Assembly: GCA_014925825.1 (NCBI GenBank) | Contig: JACGCK010000305.1 | Location: 1 to 46,320, forward strand | DNA: 46,320 nucleotides | Reading direction: 5' to 3' | Source: Pholiota molesta | Taxonomy: Eukaryota > Basidiomycota > Agaricomycetes > Agaricales > Strophariaceae | Shown here: one piece after another, positions 10,176-21,417 of the stretch | Layout of the letters: every line of letters starts with the position of its first letter | How positions within the stretch are numbered: position 1 is the first letter of the stretch | Made by a program: the position numbers and the translations under genes | Notes under the pieces: generated by a model | Database searches by the model: none | The model's input: the letters and a program-made list of their open reading frames with translations, nothing else | What the model was told of the DNA's origin: nothing

Positions 10176-12109
10176 TCACTCCTTGGGCACAAGTCCCCAA
10201 ATACCGCCCATCACAACCATCATGGCCAACAGCCTGCACCAAAAACCACACGCAATCAGCTCTCATAAAAATCCACTGGATAAAATCGTCCACTTACAGC
10301 GGCTGCAAAGCGCCCACCCCCAACTTCCCCGCCACTGTTCCTGTCAAGAACGGCAACAGCGCGCTCCCCGCCGCCCCGGCCGCTGTGATCCACCCGATGG
10401 CGCCGGTGATGAGCGAGCGCGGGATGACGCGCCCCGCGTGGCTGATGGCGATGGGGTACATCGGACCCAGGAGGACGCCGATCAGGAATACGGCGATGGC
10501 GTCTACGATGAGAAAGGGAACTAGCCAGACGACTAATTGGAGACTATGAGTGGAGAGCGATGTCAGTGTTAAAGAAGAGATTCGTAGATAGTGAATATAT
10601 GTACGCACAGTATGACAAAGCAGGTATAAACATATATTGCGCGTATTTCCCCAATCTGAAATCCTACTTGTAAGAGGATGAACCAAAATTAAGATCGCGA
10701 CACACTATACATACCTTCTTGTTGACCTGGATCAAAACAACGCGTCCCACAGTCATGCCTTGGGATCGAAATAATTTCGTTAAGGGTTACCACATGCATT
10801 TGTTTCAACGTACCACCAAAATACCCTGAAGTAATATACCCAGTTTTTGGGCCTCCTCCACGAGAGAATACCAGGATAGTCACAATCCACCCTTAGAGAA
10901 TAACATTGGATTGAAAATGGTCTCTGAGACAAAAACGATGTACGTACCGCCGATCGTCATTTCCACTCCGATATAAATGACCAAGAAGAGTGCTATTAGG
11001 TGAACAGCTTTCAGGTGCAATAGTTGAGAGTATTTGTTACCCTCCTCTGCGTTAAGTTTTTCAGGAACGATTTCTCCAGCCAGCATCAGATTTTCTGGTG
11101 ATAATGTAAGACACAATAATTAAAATATCAAATAGACGTTTGTACGCACCATCTTGATCTTTGAACTTGAAAACATATGCTTGGGCGGCAGCATTTATGA
11201 GGGAAAGCATCAGCGTCACAGCAAAATGCAATGACCAATGTTTCATCTGAGCAAACTGCGTCGCAAAAAGTGGAGAAATAAGTGCACCGACGCCTACGCC
11301 GTGTGGCAGTATTTAGAAGGCATCTATTAAGAGGATCGATATAGGTAATCACCGTAGAATGCATGCAGTAGGCCCATCTTTCGCTCGCCATCGTTCCGCA
11401 CCATGGCGATGAAGCCATTCGCTTGAGCGTCCTGGAACCTGGTGTGAAAATATGCTAATCACCTGAGAACCATGCACTGACCTGTATAGCTGCACCCATG
11501 CCGGTGAATCCAAAGGCGATGGTGAATAAAGGAAAGGGAAGAGCTAGGGATTGGGCAGCGAAGGCAATTGACTGGAGAAAGGAAGACAAAAGGAGCATCT
11601 GAATGGAATTTTAAGTAAGCTTGGTGCTTAGGACGCGGTTAAATTTTGAACAGGATGGGCAGAGAACGTACTTTTCCAAGACCAATCTTGTCACCCAGGG
11701 GCATGTTAAGGAGTGCGCCAAATACGCTACCCTAGATATGCATATTAGTACATAGTATCCAATAACTCTGCGATCTCTTACAGAGAATCCTAGCACGAAA
11801 ATCCAAGAAAGGGTGTCGAATCCGACCTAATAGGATACGGCGCGAGACTTGCTTAAGCATACGATCCCAGTAAGCATAAAAAGGATCACAAACATTGTAA
11901 ACTTCATGTATTCGAGGAAGGAGAGGGCCAATAGACCCATCAACCCAGCCAATAAGAAAGAGCGACCAGCATAAAGAATAGAACTGCAATCGTGCGAGTG
12001 TCTGCTCTTTCTGTGATAACGGCCTTGGACTCTCCTCATCGTGTAGCAAAGATCCCTCAGGATTGTCGACAACAGTGAGTTCTTCGTAGTCATTCGTTGG
12101 TAGACCCAT
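10176..12109 (-). CDS. MFS transporter, FHS (fucose-H+ symporter-like) type, 12 exons
   Basis: Twelve exons join in consistent phase: 12109-11894, 11826-11782, 11731-11672, 11598-11482, 11431-11353, 11293-11150, 11094-10948, 10891-10814, 10758-10715, 10655-10609, 10543-10298 and 10233-10176, giving 426 residues. An acidic ~40-residue cytosolic N-terminus precedes about 12 membrane segments. Family signs are WVDGSIGPLLP in the first helix, DTLSWIFVLGF, NMPLGDKIG, a central loop, the second-half helix with EMTIGGWIVT, and SGYFGG followed by MTVGRVVL. Fungal FHS-like transporters such as yeast Bsc6-type proteins share this pattern and sit in the plasma or vacuolar membrane; the substrate cannot be told from sequence. 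The intron-heavy structure (11 introns in under 2 kb) is notable. No frame disruption is needed. Confidence 0.85.
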
Positions 12110-12865
12110 TCCGTTTCAGTATACCACCAGTCAGAAATTTGGGGGAATATAATCCCCAGAGCTCGGTTGAAGATGGTGAGGTGGTCAAGATAAAAATAGC
12201 CACATTTGCTTGTTATAACATGGCGCGCAGGTCACAATTGCTGGTGTGACGCTCTGTGGAAATTATTGAATTTTCATTGGGGTTCTAGAATTTACGGTCA
12301 GCTTATGTGCTACGGTTATTCAATGAGTAATTCAACAGCCAGGATCTCACAAGTGCGGTCAAAGAATCCAGAAAGTCCAACCAAAGTCGAAAAAACATAA
12401 CAATGTGACAGCCACTCCTGTGACCGACACATGTAGGTGCCGGAATAATATCGGAGATATCTTTGGGACTAGCGCACAACTTGGCGCAAGTCTGACAGTC
12501 GATTGTCCTCTGGTTGCCACCTTAATAAAATGCCCATATGTACGTCGCCATGCATATCGTGGCGCGCTAGGTGTGAGCTCAATCGCATAGCTCATATTAA
12601 CCATCATAATTAACAATTGCATGAGATACAGTCCAACATTGGCCGTTGTAGGCTTGAAGCACTCAGTCTATCAGTACTTGGTTCACAGTTCAAGAAATAG
12701 GTTGTCAAGATATGTGAGCGGAAAGTTACATGTCATGCAAAGTAGAAGGCTTATAGAATATGTACGTGAGGAATGTTGTTCAAGACCCAGAAGGAAACGA
12801 AAGTCCAAGATATGGCGCAAACGAGAAGTGTCGATCGACCGGAATTTAACACGACGGAAATATCC
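12110..12865. other. Intergenic between MFS transporter promoter and BTB gene 3' end
   Basis: The part next to 12110 should be the MFS promoter. A minus-strand frame at 12751-12960 overlaps the last BTB exon in another frame and holds a hydrophobic stretch, but lacks a supported start or splice partner. Confidence 0.4.
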
Positions 12866-14101
12866 TCAACACGATCCCCTGCATGGGATCCAACGAATGT
12901 GCTATTGTTCCGATAAAGCACCAATGAAAGATGCGTGTGGTCTCCCGAATCGTTACTCACTGCGTCTTCCTTCCAAGTTTCAAACTGCCCAGGAACGGAC
13001 AGAATCTGTCCCTCAACGACATCGTCCTTTTTCGTGGCTACAAAGAGAGGTACTCGACATAAGAGCTTGGAATATAAAAACAGGCGATATGGTTACATTA
13101 CCAAGAGCTGGCGGTAAATCTTCTACGAATTGACTAAAGTCATGCGCACGCCGTCGCTCCTCAAGGTTTTCACTGTCCAGACTTTGCCGCCTTGGAGTTG
13201 GGACACGCCTTCTTGCCCTTGCAATTTGTCGGTGAAGAGCCTATAATGAGAGCAGGATAAGATTATTAGTGTTAATGCGATGCTTCACTCTGAGGGGAGA
13301 GGTCACCCGAGCACCTGAATTTTGCATCCGAGAGCGATCGAGGCGGAGGAACAAGCAGACTGCGTCGATAGCGTCGTCGTCGTTGACATTAGCAGGTAGA
13401 GGGCTCTTCCTGCTGAGGCCAGGGCGAGATCGCAGATATTCTCGGAGGCGGAATATCAGGAGGGAGGTATCGCTACCAAGGCGCTTGACCTCCTCGTCGG
13501 TAGGAGCTTCCTCGCGCTTGGCCATCTCAACATAAAGCGGTACGATGTATTTGGGGTCCGCCTTGTATAACTCGTAGATGTAGATTCGATCGACTGTGGT
13601 GAGATCGCAGGTTTGCAAACCACGGATTGCGCAGTTTTGTACCTCGACAAACTCGTGCTCGCAAGCCGTCTTCAAAACCGACGTCCAGTCGGAAGCGCTC
13701 AGGTCGGTGTAATCCGAGTAGGTGCTGGAGAGATAGTCATTTTTCAGACAGCAACCAATTGAGGGGGGGAAAAACATACGGGTTGTAGAAAATGAATAGA
13801 AATCTAGCGAACTCGGAGGGGCTGCTATTTTTGATAACTATGGGTTTGGAGTCGCTGGACCCACTGCGTGCCGTGTTGGGTGCGATGGGGGCTTCGAGTA
13901 CCGCCCTGAATTTGGCCGAGTCGCGTTCAAAGAAAAAGGAATGTACACGGAACAACATATTATCCACCTACGTGTCGACAGGTTTAGACGATGAAGCGGT
14001 GGCATAGCATTCTCCTGACTTACCAGAAGGTGGAGATTGGCGTCTGGGATGTAGTATTCGGAATGGCGCGAGTACTGCTTGTTGGGGCATGACGTGCTCA
14101 T
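12866..14101 (-). CDS. BTB/POZ domain protein (6 exons)
   Basis: Exons 14101-14024, 13967-13780, 13724-13307, 13240-13102, 13052-12961 and 12901-12866 join in consistent phase to give 316 residues. Exons 1-2 hold a BTB/POZ fold of the basidiomycete kind: HSEYYIPDANLHLLVDN, FRVHSFFFERDS and KFRAVLEAP, then SPSEFARFLFIFYNP (about residues 11-90). Exon 3 gives the helical part after BTB (DWTSVLKTACEHEF, LYKADPKYIVPLYVEMAKREE). Exon 4 is Arg-rich; exon 5 contains VPLFVATKKDD. BTB domains dimerise or recruit cullin-3 ligases; large families of unknown role exist in Agaricomycetes. The first three exons are solid. Exons 4-6 rest on splice phase only, and 14101 is the first plausible ATG, so an extra 5' exon is possible. 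Confidence 0.72.
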
Positions 14102-14978
14102 TATTAGATGCGATAGGAATGTTTTTCGTGGCGGAGGTGGAGTCGAAGGCGGGGATTCTGGATATCAGGAGATGAAGCAACGAACTCGAACTGCATACCT
14201 TGAGCTTTTTAACCTTTATGTACTCCTGTAATCTGCACATTCTTAGAATGGAAAAACTACGAGCGCCTATTCAAGCGAATGGAGATATCCTATTCTTTCT
14301 AGCAGCAGGATGTATTCTTTTTTGCCTGCAGCTTTGTGGTAAACGTCGTCAATCTTCCTGGATGCCACGAACGACAATGAGCCTCACAAATTAGTTCCGC
14401 AGGTTGTGGCCACGGACAATTGGTGTTGTCCTCTAAATGGCATGTTCCATACGCGCGACCAAATCTCGACAGCCTTGAGGATGGGTTCAAGCTTTCCATG
14501 CGGCGCAATGTGCACGAGAAGGGGGTGCGAATAGAAACGCGCGATGAAAAAGGGAAGGAGGACAAGGCGGTAGCCGCGCCTCATGCCTGCTGATGCGCAT
14601 CCCACGCGCTCGATCTGCCATGAGGGAAAGAGGCGTGGTCTCAACTGATGTCGTTCTCCTAAAGATCCTCGCAGAAGTTAAGCAACTGCGAAGGCGCTAT
14701 TGTGAAGACAAAGGAGAGAAGTCAAATATAAAATGAAATGGACATTGCCTGATTACTGGGAAGTCGTATTAAGCGCCCATGTACAACGCCAACGAGGTAC
14801 GACTGAGGATCAGAGCAAATCTTAGCCTCAAGGCAAACATGCGCACCACGTACTTTCACAAACGTACTTTCACAAGGGAGCAATTTTTTTGGAGACTCTC
14901 GCAATAAGCCTGTATGCAAAATAGGAGGCGACTGACATCGAGCACGAGCAATATCGCCGAGGACTAATCATTTGATGT
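14102..14978. other. Intergenic with one unexplained open frame
   Basis: A minus-strand frame at 14644-14384 (86 codons) has a hydrophobic middle and looks mildly protein-like, but I find no splice partners or family. An ATG-led exon-like segment at 14240-14199, ending in a GTATGC donor, could be an upstream exon of the BTB gene, but its phase does not continue into it. The rest shows nothing. Confidence 0.3.
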
Positions 14979-16873
14979 CTACACAAGCGCTTGATTCACC
15001 TTCTCCACGAAGCCCGCGCCCAGTCCCTTGGTCTGGTCAGCCGCGAAGGCCTCCAACCCATAGAGCCGCCTTCCCTCTTCGGTATTTATATCCGCTACTG
15101 AGCCACGTCCTATGAACTTGGACTCGCCTTCGCCTCCAGGAAAGTCCCTGTATAAGGAGCTTGAAGTCAGCCGTTATCGACCTGAGAATCAGTGTTGAGG
15201 GACTCACGGAGGTGGCAAACCAGCAAGGAAGTTGATTCGTTGGTCTCGGAGGTAGCTCGCACTTGAGGTCGATCAATATCATTAGATGGGTCAGAGTTGT
15301 GATAGCGACTTACTTGTGAACGGTGAGCGGGACAGCAGGAATGTACATCACGGACGAGTCGCCTGCTCCTGTATGCCTAGCTTCGACAGCATGAACGACA
15401 TCACAATGCCCTATGTATTCGATAAAAACATTGATGGGTCGATGAGCAAAATCTAATCATTTACGAGACCAACTCACAGTAAACCTGATCTCCAGGCTCA
15501 ACTCTAGGGATCGACACCACTGTCCTGGCAAGCTGCAAATGCGGGTGTGTCTTCTCATTGAGCTCCTGTGTCTTTCCGATGCTGCTTCCAGGGAACGACG
15601 ACGACTCGAGATCCGGAACCCAATCCTCAAATTTCAAAGAGGAAGAAAGCGGATCTCGGGGACAGAAGAAAGGGCGCAGGAGGATGTAGGCTGAGGCGAG
15701 AGAGAGCATGGGGAGTACGCGCAGCGTACCTTCGCTCGGGCCTGTGCTGGACATAGCAGTCCAGCCTTGCCATGCTCGGAAGATAGAGCACGCATTTCTA
15801 GTTCAAGAAAATGATCAGGGATGGGCGAACAGAGAACAAAGTAACGAGCACTGACGAGGTGTGATACATATCCTGTCGTGCTCCAATACGAGGCGTCACG
15901 TCGAACGGGTCATGGTTCCTCCAATGACTCCCCCCTTTCAAAAGGTTGGCAAACACTTTCTGCATGCCCTTGTCCTCCCACCGCTCGACGGAGCCTCCGT
16001 CTACGTGTGGGCCCAGAGTAAATTTGGCGTCGCCTGGCTGGCGAATGCGGAGGCGGTCGAAGTACGAAATGGGGGTGGCAAGGTTGGCTTCGGTGGAGGG
16101 GTCCGACTTGTGCCAGAGGGAAAGCAGGAATTTCTGAGTATTGACTATGCTGGGGTGTGTACGGGCTTGGGTTTGAGATTTAGAATTATAGATTTCGAAT
16201 ACTTGGACGTTGTCGGCGGGGAAGCCTGGATTAGAAAGTTATGTTATTTTTTCGATGCCAATGATCAATTTGATCGAAATTTTTCAGTTTACCTTTAACA
16301 TGGTCTGCGTTGACTCTTGCGTAGTCCCTAATAGATTGCTTCCATTCTAGAGCTTTCTATTAAGCACACGTCAGAAAAAATCAATTGTACTATACACGAA
16401 AACCTACCTCCTTTGGCACGCCACCTGTAACGATGACTGTGCCTATCTTCTTGATCGTGTCGATTTTCTCTTGCGAGAGTCCCGCTACGAGCTCATCATA
16501 GCTAACCCGCGGAATGATCTATGAGCAAGAGGCCCTTGAGTAAACGTCCCAAGACAGAGCCAAAAGAACAACTACCCACCTCGGAACCCTTCGCTGCAAC
16601 CTCTTCCACGGCAGGCCCCAAAGCCTCGAGCACTTCTCTCCAACTTTCGACGAGAGAGTCCTTCCAAAGCTCCTTCTTCAGATCGACAAAGCGATCAGGC
16701 AGAGTGTTATGCTCTTCATCGGTAAGAGAGGTAAAGATATCGGCAATAGAACCTTCGCTCTTCGCTGCTCTAGTTCCGGTAGCGGTGGCCGTCATCATTG
16801 TCCTCTTCGAGCTATGTCGCAAGAGAGTTGATAAATTTCTAGTTGTGAGAGAGATGTTTGCGGGGAGCATCAT
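14979..16873 (-). CDS. DUF1479 family protein, putative 2-oxoglutarate/Fe(II)-type oxygenase (8 exons)
   Basis: Exons 16873-16580, 16518-16408, 16356-16293, 16225-15856, 15797-15478, 15410-15314, 15261-15208 and 15147-14979 join in phase to give 492 residues. The N-terminus has a basic, Ser/Thr/Leu-rich start (RNLSTLLRHSSKR) that looks like a mitochondrial presequence; a downstream Met pair (MMTATATG) could be a second start. The body matches the DUF1479 (YbiU-like) family: IPRVSYDEL, IKKIGTVIVTGGVP, DYARVN, HPSIVNTQKFLLSLWHKSD, GPHVDGGSVERWED, and WHCDVVHAVE. The H-x-D at residues 230 and 232 plus His 388 or 393 would form the iron triad of the cupin fold. The substrate is unknown. No frame disruption is needed. 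Confidence 0.88.
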
Positions 16874-17165
16874 GGCCTAGAATTCACCCCAAACCGCCTC
16901 GGTCTATGTTATATGTAGCATAGATAGTCATCTGACATGAGCGTTGTCAAAATGAAAGGTATGAAATGTTGAAATGATAAGGTATCGGATGAGAAGAAAA
17001 GAGTGTCGTGTGATCTATTCTTGGCGCTTACCGAGGCTTACCAGTAACGTTGGCGGTTCAAGATAAGATCCGAGGTTTCTCCGAAGCCATATAAGTAGTT
17101 CAACCTAGTTCAACCAGCTTAGATAGACCGAGGTGGAACAAAAACCACGCTACTTCGCAAAGTAC

Positions 17166-18660
17166 TTATAATGATTGTAACCTCATATATCCATCTTCTG
17201 TGATGTAAGGAACATAGAAATTGTTCTCGAAAAAGACATCACAGAAGCCATGTCGTCGGCCGAGAGCAACATTGAACAAATGAACTGAATACAGGATTTC
17301 CTCTGCTCTATTTTTCAATCGTTTGATATACCGCTTGTTAAGGCAGCACATATGGCATGGTGAGGGTGATGACCTGCGCGAATATGAGAGCTGAATGAAG
17401 GTAATCCAAGGAAAGCTTAACGCGATCTCAACGATGTTTTTCTAAAGCAATTATTAGAGGCGGTGGAGTTGAAAGGGCAAGATATAGCTTACTAAGTCTG
17501 TCGTCAATTTTGGCGTCGCTCTCTATCTCTGATACAGTTAGTGTGAAAATAAGGGTGTGAAGTTCTGCAGATAGACAGATCATGTCGTCGTACGCAAGAG
17601 AACTTGGAGCTCGGGATATCAGCACGTTCAATCCCTTGAACGAAACCAAAAGGAAGGACTGTGCTGTAGAGCTCATGCGAGAGCTCCTTTGCTTCTTGTA
17701 TGGCCGCTTCCTCGGTAGCATTGTCACGCCCAAGCGGCCGTTCCCTTACGACAGTGAAGAAATTCTTCCAGGACAGCATACCCCTTGAGGTAGTCGAGAA
17801 GAGAGGAGGTTACATCTTCGACGACCAAATTCTTGATATAGATCGACGCTGATGCTAGTTCCCTCCAGAGATGCTTCTGGCCTGCAGCGTGCATACCACC
17901 ATTCTTTCGGGAGACATCGAGCGACGTCATTTGTCGAAGATGAGGCAGCGCAATGGAGTCAAGTTTGAGAGAATATCCTCCCAGCCGAAGCTGTTGAAGC
18001 TGCATGCAAGATTCGCGGGGCATATCCTGTATGATTTCATGCGTAACATGCTGCATGTCTGTCGGGAGTCCAAGGAGCGGCGAAAGTGATAGACCTAATT
18101 TATTCGGGGAGCCGCCATTCTTGAGTATGGTGCGTAGCTGAAGGTTAAGATCTGCAGCACAAGGTATAGACAGGTTGAGACCGCTGACAACGATGCTTCG
18201 GAGGTTCTGGAAACGACAGAGAGAGGGCGGAACAGAGAATTCGAGACAGAGCTCTTCAAGGTGAAGGAGCTCTAAGAGCCCTACCACAATAGAGTAGAAG
18301 ATATCAAGACTGTGAATATTCCAGCTTTCCACAAATAAACAATATGTCATTCATAGGGACGAAGAATCTGGCTTACTGGACAGCCCTAACATTTCGTAAA
18401 GATTGTATCGCCTTCCTCATTGAACCTCCCGATAAGCCGTGGTACTTCGCAAAATTGAATTGGGGGACGTTATTCGGAAGAGACTCGATTCGCTGCGTCT
18501 TGGCATACTGGCAAGCGGGATGCGTGCCTATTGTCAACGCCTGGAGGTAATTCACAATCGCAGAGAGGTAATCGTCGTAGAAGTGAACCTTGACCTTGCA
18601 AAAGAGAAGAGGATCTGCAGCAGATTTGAAGCGCTTGCATATGAGGCGTATTTGTGAAAG
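17166..18660 (-). pseudogene. F-box/LRR-like gene, frame-disrupted
   Basis: Reading leftward, a first segment ending at 18377 carries LSQIRLICKRFKSAADPLLF, like the tail of an F-box, then helical LRR-like sequence. It splices (phase 2; GTAAGC donor, acceptor before 18324) to WNIHSLDIFYSIV and a leucine-rich run with LHLEELCLEFSVPPSL, RFQNLRSIVVSGLNLSI and ALPHLRQMTSLDVSRKN. Near 17757-17764 the frame must change to reach RPLGRDNATEEAAIQEA, and near 17645-17660 again to reach SFKGLNVLISRAPSSL. Both changes are in the same direction (one base gained or two lost). A later exon ending at 17166 (FYVPYITEDGYMRLQSL) resembles the usual end of such proteins. The true 5' end was not found. Such genes are numerous and fast-evolving in basidiomycetes, so decay is plausible; error cannot be excluded. 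Confidence 0.5.
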
Positions 18661-19530
18661 ACTGGGCTTGGAACAAGTTCGAACACCTTTATGCGTCGAG
18701 ATACAGATTAATGCAAGGCTATACGCAGTTATCTATACAACCTACTGGGTGGTTCATACTGATTAATTTGCCAGATATACAGGTATAGTGTGACTTACTC
18801 GGCGTCCGTTTGCCAGGTGATTGCCAGTTTTGTGATGCAACACACTCTTCCGTGCAAAAAAGGACCTGTGCGCACCCAGCGTTATTCCGTGGGTTATGGC
18901 TACAGAGCATTATGTGGGCTGCCCCCCAAGTAAAGATGGTTTTTGAGCCGCCAAGCAGCCTCCTGACGCACACGTCGTCTGAGGTTGGTCAGGGAACAAG
19001 TTGCGTGTTGAAATTGATGCAGAAGTGCGCGGGAATATCCGACGGAGTTCCCGTTGCTTGTCGGCGCCATTCGCCAGCGCTCTCGTCCAGCTCTCGTCCA
19101 CTCGGCAGGAAGGGCGCTCTGCATCTCCATCAATATATCGGTTGTGCCCTCGCGAGCGCGTTTTATTTGCTGCAAATTTTCAGTACGATTAGGTATGCAC
19201 GAACAGCCGAAGAAAATCCCAAGGCTGCAGTCCCCATTGACAACGACGCGGCCAACTGACCAATTTTTGCATGATATTTCAAATTTACAAATGCGAACGT
19301 TGTTCTCTCAGAAGAATCTTAACAACTTGAACGGGTTATTTCTACGGGGACGAACTTGAAACGGCGGGCCACCGTATAAGTAGATGGTGGAAATAAGCGC
19401 CCATCTCTTCACCTCAATAGCGCATTTGCCGCGTAGCCCAATCGGTCAAATAAGCCTCCTCAACATTTTCTGCGATATGTGTGGAACCAATTGCCAATAA
19501 ACAAATCATTAATATTTCAAGTCTACATAT
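18661..19530. other. Intergenic, possible upstream exon of the LRR gene
   Basis: A GTAAGT donor-like site on the minus strand near 18797 could end a first exon of the LRR gene, but no frame before it is convincing. Remaining open frames overlap each other on both strands and show no domain. Confidence 0.3.
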
Positions 19531-21417
19531 CTAATCGTCCTCAGTATCCTCATCTTCGTCATACATTTCAACATTATCATCCTCATAATAAGGTCCCCTC
19601 GCAACCCCTGGGTCTATTCCCAGCTTATATCTGACGAGCCCAAATGCCAGATCGTTCGCACATCTGGGCATGTTCACGAACCCGCCGTCATCGCCAACTT
19701 CGTCCGGGTTGTCCCATAAATCGTCAAATGAGCCATCTCCGAGAATGGATTGTCCCTTCGCTGTATCGATGATCGCATCCAGAGCGTATTCTACCCGGCC
19801 GCCTTTATCGATGTAGAAGCTGACATATCTGGGTTCGGTGGCAAGAGCCTGTGCAAGAACACGAGCGGGAGTGGGGATCCCGTTCGCTGCATTCCTGAGG
19901 ATATGTACGACAGCTGAGAACATGGAGCGATACCCCTGATAGAATGACTTGTACATCTGCTGCCGTAATGCGAGCGGAAGATAGTCGGTATTCAGAGTGG
20001 GGATTTCGTGTATAGACAACGGCTTGTAGGCCTTGAAGTAATCCAAATCCATCCCCATGCTGTCATATCCCACCACCGAGGTGGCTAGACACAATCACCA
20101 AATATGATTAATAGATTTGATATGGAGAATCTCGGGAAAAACGCACTTTCAAGACGGAATCTCATGCGTGGGGAAAGCCATTGATCCGTGCATGAGCCAC
20201 AGGTACATCCAAGCCGGCGCTTAATGATATACTCCCCTTCTAACTCAGAAATGAGCGGCATCCCCAGCGCCCTCTTCAGAAGGTACTCGCACGAAAGTGT
20301 CTCCGGCGCATACCCATCCCATACGCCTAATACAGTCTCCATGAACTCTCGATTCTGCCGCATCGTATCCTGCAACTTCTCCAATGGCGTCATGTGTTCC
20401 TTGTTTGACACGTTCCGCAAGTCATCTGCCACGCCAAGGTCGATCAGGGCCCGCAAGGCAGGCAAGTTTGGCACACCGGCAGCGACATAGAGGGGCGTAA
20501 AGCCCGCGTTATCTGGCTGGTGGATTTTAGCTGGGTCCGACGCATGCGCAGCGGCGAGGATCGCAGCGATTTCGGCCGTCTTATTATTCGCGATGGCCGA
20601 GTGCACTGGATATTCGCGCTGCATGTCCTCAGGACTGAGCTCAGGTGCGTCTGCATACTCGTTGCCCAGTCGTTCTGGGTCGCTTTCGATCGGGAGTTGG
20701 TGCGACGGGTGATCTGGGTTAGGAGAATAACCGAAAAACGAGGTGCGTCCGATGCGTCGGAAACCGTTCTGTGGTATTCGTTAAAGTTAGGAACTGACCA
20801 GTCGGCAGTGATACTCTGCTCACCTTGCGGAAAAATGCAGTGACCCCTTCTACCTTTGCTTCCCAGCTAGTCCTGGTATCGGACTCGTCTCTGGAAGGTG
20901 TGGGCCAGCAGAAAACGTTTGAATCCCCGAAGGAAAGCACAATCGATGATTGGAAAAATTGTTGTAGGACCAACGATCCGACCCCACGTCTGCGGAACTG
21001 ATTTACACCTCATTACACGGCCTAAAAAAAACCAATAGTGAGAAGCCCTACCTGTTCCTTTACAGTCAGATCTTCAATATATACAATTTCTCCAACACTC
21101 AACTCCGTGCCCCAACACCCCGAACCACTCCTGTATCCGCCGTCTATAAGCCAAGGGCGAATGATGCTCCGTGCGTCGAAAAGCGTTGTGGCGAACTCCA
21201 TCATTTCCTGGCTCTCGTCATCCATCATCTCCAAGAAGTCGCTGTTGTCCTTGAAAGTGTATCGACGTTCCACCTTGAGGCCACGTATTTTGGCGATTTC
21301 TCCGTGCTTTGGGTGCTGTGCGACCCCATAGAAATGGTGAAAGCGACTCGTGTATCCGTAGCCTGCCGCGTTGAATGTAACAGTGCATTCTGCAATGTTG
21401 AATGGTATGTCGGCCAT
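19531..21417 (-). CDS. GNAT-like domain plus ankyrin repeat protein (4 exons)
   Basis: Exons 21417-21052, 20997-20824, 20768-20147 and 20084-19531 join in phase (intron lengths 54, 55 and 62 nt) to give 571 residues. Residues ~1-190 look like a GNAT fold: an EIVYIEDLTVKEQFRRRGVGSLVL stretch (split here by an intron after Gln-122), whose RRRGVGS fits the acetyl-CoA loop R/Q-x-x-G-x-G/A, and a later AFFRKNGFRRIGR typical of the GNAT C-terminal strand. Residues ~233-295 hold ankyrin-like helices (YPVHSAIANNKTAEIAAIL, NAGFTPLYVAAGVPNLPAL). A small Cys cluster (CTCGSC) follows, then a helical C-terminal domain and an acidic tail of mostly Asp/Glu. It may acetylate a partner bound by the ankyrin part; that is inference. 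No frame disruption is needed. Confidence 0.72.

Noticed and set aside
12751..12960. A minus-strand frame with a hydrophobic stretch, considered as a second MFS fragment.
   Set aside because: It overlaps the last BTB exon in another frame, and the similarity to a transporter helix is too short to mean anything.
10176..16873. A possible metabolic gene cluster made of transporter, BTB protein and oxygenase.
   Set aside because: There is no biosynthetic core enzyme (PKS, NRPS, terpene synthase or P450), and the families are unrelated; adjacency alone is not evidence.
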